Positions 1 through 5,042 of a DNA stretch of 5,042 nt are shown one piece after another. Origin of the DNA: Chloroflexota bacterium (GTDB lineage Bacteria; Chloroflexota; UBA6077; CF-72). Numbering within the stretch: position 1 is the first letter of the stretch; each line of letters starts with the position of its first letter. A program made the position numbers and the translations under genes. The DNA is taken from positions 1-5,042 of the forward strand of contig JAFAWJ010000111.1 of the NCBI GenBank assembly GCA_019242065.1, given 5' to 3'. The notes under the pieces are model-generated. The model was not told where the DNA came from and made no database searches. It was given only the letters and a program-made list of their open reading frames with translations.

Positions 1-377
1 GCGGCCAGGCGGATCACATTGAAGGTGCCGATCAGGTTGACCGTGACCACGCGCACAAACCTGTCCAGGCGGTGCGGACCCTCGCGGCCGAGCGTACGCT
101 CGGCGACCCCGATTCCCGCGCAATTGACCGCGCCCTGCAGACCCCCGAACTCGTGCACCGCCAGGTCCACGGCCGACTGCACGCTGGCCTCCTCGGTCAC
201 ATCGGTGCGCTGAAAGCGGGCGCTGCCCCGTAGCGACTCCGTCATCTGTGCACCAGCTTCGGCATTGACGTCTGCAATGACCACGCGCGCGCCCGCGGCG
301 CAGAACCGGCGGGCGCACGCGGCGCCCAATCCAGACGCGCCACCACTGATCAAAAAGGACTGATTCGCGAGCTGCAT
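1..377 (-). CDS. SDR-family dehydrogenase, HSD17B10-like (N-terminal part, cut by window edge)
   Basis: The first 125 residues of a short-chain dehydrogenase/reductase are present; the frame runs open through position 1. Visible motifs are the Rossmann dinucleotide loop SGGASGLG (residues 11-18), an acidic residue after the second strand (Asp36 in IADVN) that favours NAD(H) over NADP(H), Asp59 in TDV that contacts adenine in SDRs, NCAG (85-88, the NNAG motif) and [13 protein letters not shown] (113-125) with the structural Asn114. The last stretch and the NCAGIGVA segment closely resemble type-2 3-hydroxyacyl-CoA dehydrogenase (HSD17B10 family), which oxidises 3-hydroxyacyl-CoA in the cytoplasm. 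The catalytic Ser-Tyr-Lys residues lie outside the window, so the substrate is not settled. The ATG directly follows the TAA of the solute-binding protein gene (TAAATG, no gap), with only a weak GGCGAG before it, so translation is probably coupled to that gene. SDR identity is firm; the 3-hydroxyacyl-CoA assignment is moderate. Confidence 0.9.
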   Translation of the reverse strand, partial: MQLANQSFLISGGASGLGAACARRFCAAGARVVIADVNAEAGAQMTESLRGSARFQRTDVTEEASVQSAVDLAVHEFGGLQGAVNCAGIGVAERTLGREGPHRLDRFVRVVTVNLIGTFNVIRLA

Positions 378-2171
378 TTATTGGCTCGCCGCGTATGCCG
401 CCTGAAACTCGCCGCGGACTTTATCGCCACCGGCGCTGCGCCAGGTGCTGACCAGTCCGTCCAGGTCGGACAGCGGCCGGCGGCCAGCGACAATGTCGGT
501 AATCCCGTCGCCAAACGGTTGAATCAACTGCACCCCTGAACTGGCCTGCGTCGCCGAATACAGACCCAGTGATGCATCCTCGATGCACATCGGCGCCAGA
601 ATCTTCTGGTAATCCTGAATGCGTTTCGCAAACGTCGGATCCGCGGCGCTGTACAGCACCATGTAGCGGCCTGTCAGCGTGGAAAAGAAGCTGACCGTGC
701 CGGTGCTGACTCCCGCAAAGTCGCCCTGTCCATTGGTGTTCAGGATGGGATTGCCGTTGGCATCCGGATTCCAGTCACGACCCTGGACACCGTAGTTAAT
801 GAGCAGGAACTCCTGGCTGCCGAACGGCGCCGCGACGTAGTCCAGGATACGCAACAGCATCTTGATGCGCGCTTCTGGCGCCTTTTTGAGAAATGCGATG
901 CTGAACGCCGCCCGCCCGTTGTAGTACTGGGGATGCATGCCGGGTGCGGCTGGCGGCGTGAGCAGATTGATGTTGGCTGGCGGTTGGAGTCCCTCAGCTG
1001 CGGTTCCCCGGATGTCCCAGAAGTCCGGTCGCAGACCCGTGACCACGATGGCCCCCTGGCGCGCTTCGAAGGCGTTGGCCGCGGTCACCACATTCAGGTT
1101 CTGGCTGTCGGGATAGAAAGCCCCCGCCTTGTACAGGTCGTTGGTGAACGCCAGCGCCTGTTTGTAGTTGTCGGTCTCCCACATGTGGGTGAATTTGCCG
1201 TTGGAGTCCACCGCCCACAAATTAGGTGCGCCAAACATCGACGGGTACCAGCCGTTACCGGTATTCATGTCGAACGAATACTGGTAACCACCCTGGGTCA
1301 GCAGAGCGTACTGGTTCTGCTGGGGTTTGGTGAGGTCCATCGCCAGCTTCTTGTAGTCGTCGGTCGTCTTAGGCTGGGTGGTCCCGTCGGCGTCCACCAG
1401 CTCCTGGTGGATGACCGGCCACCAGAAGAATTGGCCCTGGGCCGTCGGCGTCGGGACACCCCAGATCTTGCCGTCGTAGACCATCCCCTTCCACGAGCGA
1501 GTGGGCAGTGCCGCGAGGTTGGGGTAGTCCTTGATGGCATCGCCGGCCAGGTACGGTGTGAGGTCCTGAGCGCGGGCATTGAACAGGTCCGGTGTCAGCG
1601 GGATGTCCTGGCGCACCAGGGTGGCAATGATGTCGGGCAGGTCGTTGCCCGCGATCAGGGTGGCGAACCGCGGCGCGAGATCGGCGAACGGATAGAACTG
1701 GAACGTGATATTGGCGTTGAGTGCCTTGTTCCATGCCTGCCAGGCCGGATTCTGATCGACCGACGGTGGCGGTCCACCCATCAGGTTGAGAAAGATGCTG
1801 ACCTCACTGCCGTCACCCGGTGGATCCTTGACCGATTGAAAGGGTGTCTTGGGATAGTTGATATAGCCCGGCATGACCGCTCCGTCGGCGGACCCCGGAT
1901 AATCCGGCGCGGGCGCATTGACTGGCGGTTGATAGGTGGGCAGCTGCAGCTTGGCACTGGCGGGCGTGGCAGCGACGGCGGCCGGAGCAGTGTTCGCCGC
2001 CGCGGGCGCACCGTTACCCGGCGGCGTGGGAGTGGAGTTCAGCCCGCAGGCCGACAACAGCGCGGCTGCTCCCATCAGGAGTCCGGACTGCGCACTCGCG
2101 CGAAGCAAGCTCCGGCGGCTCAGCCACGACTCCAGTCCGCCGCCAACACGATGACCGTCACGCTCGCTCAC
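378..2171 (-). CDS. Extracellular solute-binding lipoprotein of an ABC importer (probably carbohydrate class)
   Basis: This is a 597-residue substrate-binding lipoprotein that would capture a solute outside the membrane and pass it to ABC permeases. The N-terminus has a Tat-like motif SRRSLLR (residues 18-24), a hydrophobic stretch and a lipobox LSAC with lipidated Cys42, then an Ala/Pro/Thr-rich linker of about 30 residues. The rest has the look of family 1 sugar/oligosaccharide-binding proteins of 500-600 residues: a beta strand followed by NLMGGPPPSVDQNPAW, the segment LPDIIAT and many aromatic residues. The GTG at 2171 was chosen because AGGGGAGG lies 8 nt upstream and the candidate promoter's start site would fall near 2200. 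The longer reading from a GTG at 2216 adds 15 residues that do not look like a signal n-region and would overlap the -10 box. No permease or ATPase gene is in the window; an SDR gene follows immediately. The substrate is unknown; sugar is a guess from the family. Confidence 0.88.
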   Translation of the reverse strand: MSERDGHRVGGGLESWLSRRSLLRASAQSGLLMGAAALLSACGLNSTPTPPGNGAPAAANTAPAAVAATPASAKLQLPTYQPPVNAPAPDYPGSADGAVMPGYINYPKTPFQSVKDPPGDGSEVSIFLNLMGGPPPSVDQNPAWQAWNKALNANITFQFYPFADLAPRFATLIAGNDLPDIIATLVRQDIPLTPDLFNARAQDLTPYLAGDAIKDYPNLAALPTRSWKGMVYDGKIWGVPTPTAQGQFFWWPVIHQELVDADGTTQPKTTDDYKKLAMDLTKPQQNQYALLTQGGYQYSFDMNTGNGWYPSMFGAPNLWAVDSNGKFTHMWETDNYKQALAFTNDLYKAGAFYPDSQNLNVVTAANAFEARQGAIVVTGLRPDFWDIRGTAAEGLQPPANINLLTPPAAPGMHPQYYNGRAAFSIAFLKKAPEARIKMLLRILDYVAAPFGSQEFLLINYGVQGRDWNPDANGNPILNTNGQGDFAGVSTGTVSFFSTLTGRYMVLYSAADPTFAKRIQDYQKILAPMCIEDASLGLYSATQASSGVQLIQPFGDGITDIVAGRRPLSDLDGLVSTWRSAGGDKVRGEFQAAYAASQ

Positions 2172-2179
2172 GCGCTCAT

Positions 2180-2187
2180 CCTCCCCT
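2180..2187 (-). promoter_or_regulatory. Ribosome binding site deciding the start of the solute-binding protein gene
   Basis: The minus strand reads AGGGGAGG, then 8 nt, then GTG at 2171. This is the strongest Shine-Dalgarno-like match near the gene. It supports the shorter 597-residue product over a start at 2216, which has no comparable purine tract. Confidence 0.7.
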
Positions 2188-2206
2188 GTATATGCCACGT
2201 CCGGAC

Positions 2207-2235
2207 ATTTCTCCACACACGTCTCGGACTGTCAA
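2207..2235 (-). promoter_or_regulatory. Candidate sigma70-type promoter for the solute-binding protein / SDR operon
   Basis: On the minus strand a perfect TTGACA lies at 2235-2230. After a 17-nt spacer comes AGAAAT (2212-2207), which matches only three positions of the -10 consensus TATAAT. Transcription would start near 2200, giving a leader of about 30 nt before the GTG at 2171. The -35 box and spacing are good and the -10 is poor, so this is a plausible but unproven promoter. A TATACA at 2193-2188 is too close to the ribosome binding site to serve as its -10. Confidence 0.4.
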
Positions 2236-2344
2236 GGATCGCCCCTCGGCGGGTGCCTACCCGTCACACGCGAGTGAAGTCACGATGAACAGGACTGTCC
2301 GTCGCGTGATGACAAGGTCAAAGTTGCCGGCGCGTCAACCCGCG

Positions 2345-3022
2345 TCAGCCGACACTCGCGACGGCGGCCGGCGGTTTCGCTTGTGTGACACCAATCAGCG
2401 AATCCCGCGTCACCAGCTCCGCGAGCGCCGCCTCGCCCATGTCTTCGGTGCCCGACGGACGCAACGGCAGCACCAGGTAGCGGACGTCCGCCGAGCTGTC
2501 AAACACGCGCACCTCTACCGATTCCGGCAGCGACGTGCCAAACTCCGCCATAACCGCCCGCGGCTCCACCACCGCGCGCGAGCGATACGCGAAGCTCTTG
2601 TACCAGTCTGGCGGACGACCCAGAATCGGCCGCGGATAGCACGAGCACAGCGTGCACACCACCAGGTTGTGCACGCTGTCGGTGTTCTCCAGGACCACCA
2701 GCTCGGTCACCCCCGAAGCATCGATACCCATTTCGGCGCACGCCGCCTTCGGATCGCTCAGCAGTCGCTGCTTGAACGCAGGATCAACCCAGGCCCGCGC
2801 CACCAGCCGTGCTCCATTGGCAGGCGACCGAGCATCCATGTACTCGATCTCGCGCTGAATGTCCTCCTGGGTCAGCACGCCCCTGGCGAGCAGCAGATCG
2901 CGCAAGGCATAGATCCGTTTGCCATAAAACGGAACCCTGTTGCGCTCGGCCGCCTCGGAATCGTGCTGTGAGACGTCGTGGTCGCCGTGAACATGATCAT
3001 GATCGTGGTCGTGTGCGCTCAT
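2345..3022 (-). CDS. Cobalt-type nitrile hydratase alpha / thiocyanate hydrolase gamma subunit (metal-binding catalytic subunit)
   Basis: This 225-residue protein is the metal-carrying subunit of the nitrile hydratase family. Enzymes of the family add water to a nitrile to give an amide, or hydrolyse thiocyanate to carbonyl sulfide and ammonia. The metal claw is VCTLCSC with Cys123, Cys126 and Cys128; Thr after the first Cys and Tyr after the last are typical of cobalt enzymes (iron enzymes have Ser and Thr). The two later Cys are the ones oxidised to sulfinic and sulfenic acid in known members. Also visible are ARAWVDPAFKQRLL (75-88), PPDWYKSFAYRSR (137-149) and LVTRDSLIGV (203-212), all family hallmarks. 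Residue 131 is Arg (CYPRP), where nitrile hydratases usually have Trp; I recall the same Arg in thiocyanate hydrolase gamma. Seven His occur in the first 20 residues. The ATG overlaps the upstream stop by 1 nt (TGATG), with GAGGG 9 nt before it. An in-frame 33-residue upstream extension is rejected because it lies inside the neighbour. Family is certain; substrate is not. Confidence 0.93.
   Translation of the reverse strand: MSAHDHDHDHVHGDHDVSQHDSEAAERNRVPFYGKRIYALRDLLLARGVLTQEDIQREIEYMDARSPANGARLVARAWVDPAFKQRLLSDPKAACAEMGIDASGVTELVVLENTDSVHNLVVCTLCSCYPRPILGRPPDWYKSFAYRSRAVVEPRAVMAEFGTSLPESVEVRVFDSSADVRYLVLPLRPSGTEDMGEAALAELVTRDSLIGVTQAKPPAAVASVG
2975..3013 (-). repeat. His/Asp codon repeat encoding a putative metal-binding tail
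   Basis: Alternating CAC/CAT and GAC/GAT codons encode residues 4-16 of the metal subunit (HDHDHDHVHGDHD). The DNA contains near-identical 6-nt units, so it could expand or contract by slippage. His/Asp tails of this kind bind divalent metals such as Co, Ni or Zn; that role is inferred here. Confidence 0.7.
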
Positions 3023-3324
3023 CACTGCGTTCCCTCGGGCGAAGAGGCTGGTTCCAACCAGTGCTCGTAGATATCCACGTACAGGCTGTCCGAGGCCGAC
3101 TCCGTGTAACGTGCCTGCCACAGGTCGGCTTGCCTGAACCCGACCAGGTAGAGCGGCTGTCGGGGCAACCCATCGCCGCCGTAGGCCAGAGTCTCGGGAT
3201 TACGAAACTCACCATGGGTCCGCTCGATCCAACCTTGTTTGCCGCGCACGTAGCCGGGCGTGCGCACGTGGGTGGTCGGCTCGAACGTCTGCACGCGCAC
3301 CAGGTCACCCGGTTCGAATTTCAC
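3022..3324 (-). CDS. Split nitrile hydratase beta subunit, C-terminal half (ScnA-like, SH3-like fold)
   Basis: This 100-residue protein matches only the C-terminal SH3-like domain of nitrile hydratase beta subunits. The signature is GDLVRV (residues 6-11), then HVRTPGYVRGKQGWIER (19-35) with HGEF, corresponding to the GHTRxPxYxRGxxG segment of beta subunits. It ends with a QADLW segment and YEHWLEP, as beta subunits do. Arg21 is the best candidate for the conserved arginine that hydrogen-bonds the oxidised cysteines of the metal subunit in known structures. In thiocyanate hydrolase this half is the separate alpha subunit, and in toyocamycin nitrile hydratase the beta subunit is likewise split. 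The start is GTG, inside the stop of the upstream gene (GTGA, 4-nt overlap), with GGGG about 6 nt before it. The stop overlaps the metal subunit's ATG. The product should assemble with its two neighbours and is not active alone. Confidence 0.9.
   Translation of the reverse strand: MKFEPGDLVRVQTFEPTTHVRTPGYVRGKQGWIERTHGEFRNPETLAYGGDGLPRQPLYLVGFRQADLWQARYTESASDSLYVDIYEHWLEPASSPEGTQ
3032..3036 (-). promoter_or_regulatory. Ribosome binding site of the metal-subunit gene
   Basis: GAGGG lies 9 nt before the ATG at 3022, inside the end of the preceding coding region. It fixes the start of the 225-residue metal subunit at the His-rich tail rather than at in-frame codons further upstream. Confidence 0.6.
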
Positions 3325-3629
3325 GATACGCCCCAGGTCGACTCGAGGTCTGCCATCTTGCGGTCGACCTCCTCGTGGCTGACGATGCCCTTTTCGACCA
3401 GCAGCGCCTCGGCCCCGACCACCCAGCGCTCGTAGTAGCTCAGCGCCAGGTACTCGTCGGCCGGCATGTCCTCCATGACGCGGCGGTGCTCGTCGGTCGT
3501 CCGCAGGCCGCGCGCGCCGAGCGCGACGTTCAGCGCATCGGCAACCACTTCCCAGTCGGCCAGCGTGTGCTCGTCGAGGTTGAGCTGCTCCTCAGTGGGA
3601 CGCCCGCCCATGTCGTGGGTTCTGGCCAT
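3321..3629 (-). CDS. Split nitrile hydratase beta subunit, N-terminal half (ScnB-like)
   Basis: This 102-residue protein resembles the N-terminal half of nitrile hydratase beta. Near its start is HDMGG (residues 5-9), the HDxGG motif that opens beta subunits. A helical stretch follows, WEVVADALNVALGARGL (26-42), then TTDEHRRVMEDMP (44-56), YYERWVVGAEALLVEKG (65-81) and HEEVDRKM (85-92). Arg49 and Arg50 sit where beta subunits carry an arginine that contacts the oxidised claw cysteines; the exact equivalent needs alignment. It is shorter than T. thioparus ScnB (about 157 residues by memory), mainly through a missing N-terminal extension. A cobalt-insertion activator of the P14K/P15K type also resembles this half, so that role cannot be excluded. 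The C-half gene overlapping by 4 nt and the HDMGG motif favour a structural subunit. The ATG lies 20 nt after the channel gene; its ribosome site is weak. Confidence 0.85.
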   Translation of the reverse strand: MARTHDMGGRPTEEQLNLDEHTLADWEVVADALNVALGARGLRTTDEHRRVMEDMPADEYLALSYYERWVVGAEALLVEKGIVSHEEVDRKMADLESTWGVS

Positions 3630-3649
3630 AGCCCAACCAGGGTAGCGCG

Positions 3650-4768
3650 TTAGTCCGGTGCACCCACCAGCGGTCGCGCCGGTGGCTTGATGTGCGCACG
3701 GTCATAGCGCAGCGGCGAGCGATCGCCGATCCACTGCGCCGGCGGTGACGCCCAGTTGCGCGCCAGGGCATTCACGCGCCCGGCGTATTCCATACGCAGC
3801 CGCGTGAAGTGCTCCCACGCCTCATCCGCGTCCCGCAGGCGGAAGCCGGCCCATTCGAGTCGGCGGCACGCCGCGTCGAACTCTTCGCGCTCGAGGCCCA
3901 CCTCGGGCTCATCCCGCAGGCGGAAGGTTTGCACCAGGTCTTCCAGACAGTGGCCGCCGACCGCCCGACTCAGCTTTGCCCAGCCCTTGGGCCCATCCTC
4001 GATCGTGGTCAGGACCAGCGTGGCTGCGTCCATCACTGCGCCGAGCGAACTGATCCACGACGCGTTGTCGTGACTGGAGCGGAAGTAGGCGAGCACCGGA
4101 TACGCCAGGTGACTCTCGAGGACCTCCGCGGACCAGGCCTGCCAGGTCTCGAAGACGCGCGGCAGGTCGTCCAGGATGCCAGCCAGGGCATACGTCTCGA
4201 GCAGCGTGACTCCCGAGGGCGGCGATCCGGCGCCGGCTTCGAGGACCAGCACTGCGACCTCCCGCCGCAGAAACGAACCGTACAGCGTGAACAGCAGGGT
4301 GAGCACCGCCGCGAACAGCCCCAGTCCAGTGGCCGCGGCCGCCAGTGTCATCAAGCGCGCCCAGCCGCTCGTGGCCACGTAATCTCCGAAGCCGAGCGTC
4401 AGCAGCGATGTACCCGCGAAGTACATCGAGGCACCCAGATTTTCAGGCGGCGGCTTGATCTGATCGCGCAGCGCGTCCAGCACCAGGCCGTAGCCGAGCA
4501 CCAGCCCCGCGACCCAGCCGACCAGCAACAGGATGATCGACAGCGCGGCGAAACTTCCGAGAAACGCTTCGCGGCGGTCCGGGGTGAAGTGCAGCCCCAC
4601 CCAGCACCAGGGACGCCAGAGCCTGGCGGTCATGTAGGGGCTGAGTCGGAGTCGGCGCCCGAGCATGGCGGCGCGGCGGGGCATGACCACGGTCTGGAAA
4701 ATGTCCAGCAAGATCGAGGCGAGCACCATCAGGCCGACGACGCCCTCGACAACGGACACCACGTTCAT
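3650..4768 (-). CDS. K+-channel-like membrane protein with one pore loop
   Basis: This 372-residue protein has a hydrophobic segment at about 5-28, a second at about 70-97, a pore helix at about 112-123 followed by the filter TLGFGD (124-129), and a third membrane segment at about 136-163. The filter is a variant of the K+ channel TVGYGD, with Phe for Tyr, so potassium selectivity is likely but not proven. The topology matches the two-helix-plus-pore ion channel family (Ion_trans_2) with one extra N-terminal helix. A soluble tail of about 205 residues (166-372) follows. It shows no nucleotide-binding motif that I recognise, so it does not look like a standard RCK domain. Four subunits would be needed to form a pore. 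The ATG at 4768 has GGGGA about 9 nt upstream and lies 18 nt after the MFS stop. The hydratase genes start 20 nt after its TAA, so it is probably co-transcribed with both. Confidence 0.82.
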   Translation of the reverse strand: MNVVSVVEGVVGLMVLASILLDIFQTVVMPRRAAMLGRRLRLSPYMTARLWRPWCWVGLHFTPDRREAFLGSFAALSIILLLVGWVAGLVLGYGLVLDALRDQIKPPPENLGASMYFAGTSLLTLGFGDYVATSGWARLMTLAAAATGLGLFAAVLTLLFTLYGSFLRREVAVLVLEAGAGSPPSGVTLLETYALAGILDDLPRVFETWQAWSAEVLESHLAYPVLAYFRSSHDNASWISSLGAVMDAATLVLTTIEDGPKGWAKLSRAVGGHCLEDLVQTFRLRDEPEVGLEREEFDAACRRLEWAGFRLRDADEAWEHFTRLRMEYAGRVNALARNWASPPAQWIGDRSPLRYDRAHIKPPARPLVGAPD

Positions 4769-4786
4769 CGCTCATCGTCCCCGCAG

Positions 4787-5042
4787 TCATGGAGAACCGC
4801 GGCTTTCATCGTGTACGGGAGCATAGCGCGGATCCTTGACACCAAATGGCAGATACGCGGCGATCACCAGCAGGATCGTCGCAGTAACCAGGAACACGTT
4901 GCGCAGACTGAGCGTGGCCGCGATCAGCCCACCTGCCAGCGGTCCCAGCGCAAAGCCCATCCCGTTGGCCAGATTGATCAGGCCGTAGGTCGTGCCCAAC
5001 GACGTGTGCTCGCCGCCGCCCGGTCTGGTCGGTCGCGACGAG
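4787..5042 (-). CDS. MFS transporter, C-terminal end (cut by window edge)
   Basis: The last 84 residues of a membrane transporter are present; the frame stays open to the end of the window, so the true start lies outside. Two hydrophobic segments are visible: NGMGFALGPLAGGLIAA, and after the loop LRN the segment VFLVTATILLVIAAYLPFGV. These fit helices 11 and 12 of a major facilitator, whose eleventh helix commonly carries a GxxxGPxxGG pattern as here. A short charged cytoplasmic tail ends in DESRGSP. The substrate cannot be told from this piece. It is the most upstream visible gene of the apparent operon with the channel and hydratase genes, so uptake of the hydratase substrate or export of its product is conceivable, but that is inference only. 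Confidence 0.8.
   Translation of the reverse strand, partial: SSRPTRPGGGEHTSLGTTYGLINLANGMGFALGPLAGGLIAATLSLRNVFLVTATILLVIAAYLPFGVKDPRYAPVHDESRGSP

Noticed and set aside
2250..2263. Hairpin CGGGT-loop-ACCCG as a terminator of the hydratase operon
   Set aside because: The stem is only 5 bp and no T-run follows on the minus strand, so it does not support an intrinsic terminator.
933..2288. Long plus-strand open frame of 451 codons opposite the solute-binding protein gene
   Set aside because: It is antisense to a clear lipoprotein gene, shows no domain, and has the Arg/Gly/Val-rich makeup expected of a mirror frame in GC-rich DNA.
2192..2971. Plus-strand open frame of 259 codons opposite the metal subunit gene
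   Set aside because: Its composition is rich in Arg and His with no recognisable motif, and the opposite strand encodes an unmistakable CTLCSC metal subunit.
3023..3121. Upstream in-frame extension of the metal subunit (33 residues)
   Set aside because: It lies wholly within the C-half gene, and the ATG at 3022 has a good ribosome site and starts the expected His-rich tail.
3310..3340. Frameshift in an originally fused beta gene as the cause of the split
   Set aside because: Each half is a complete domain with its own start. The GTGA overlap is a normal coupled junction, and natural split-beta enzymes are known. A sequencing error cannot be fully excluded without reads.
4443..4790. Minus-strand 115-codon frame overlapping the channel gene
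   Set aside because: It is out of frame with the channel gene, Arg/Gly/Ala-rich and without motifs; the channel frame has clear membrane helices and a selectivity filter.

Overview
The window is GC-rich, and all seven genes lie on the minus strand with very tight spacing. A Tat-type lipoprotein signal on the solute-binding protein and the general gene style suggest a GC-rich soil or environmental bacterium such as a Chloroflexota or Actinomycetota member. That assignment is inference; no marker gene is present. No RNA gene, insertion sequence, CRISPR array or origin was seen.

Reading in the direction of transcription (high to low coordinates), the first group is five genes: the C-terminal end of an MFS transporter (cut by the window edge), a single-pore K+-channel-like membrane protein, and three small genes that together make a cobalt-type nitrile hydratase / thiocyanate hydrolase. 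In this enzyme the usual beta subunit is split into separate N-half and C-half genes, followed by the metal-binding alpha-type subunit. Gaps are 18 and 20 nt, then overlaps of 4 nt (GTGA) and 1 nt (TGATG), so the five look like one operon. The order N-half, C-half, metal subunit is the order known for scnB-scnA-scnC of Thiobacillus thioparus. The metal subunit carries the CTLCSC claw, has Arg where nitrile hydratases have Trp just after the claw, and starts with a His/Asp-rich tail. These features lean towards a thiocyanate-hydrolase-like enzyme, but a three-subunit nitrile hydratase (toyocamycin type) remains possible.

After a 173-nt intergenic region with a consensus TTGACA box comes a second group: an extracellular solute-binding lipoprotein of an ABC importer, whose TAA stop directly abuts the ATG of an SDR dehydrogenase resembling type-2 3-hydroxyacyl-CoA dehydrogenase (HSD17B10 family), cut by the left window edge. 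This looks like a separate import-and-catabolism unit. Nothing in the sequence links it functionally to the hydratase operon.

The most interesting item is the split hydratase with mixed nitrile hydratase / thiocyanate hydrolase features, together with its channel and transporter neighbours.
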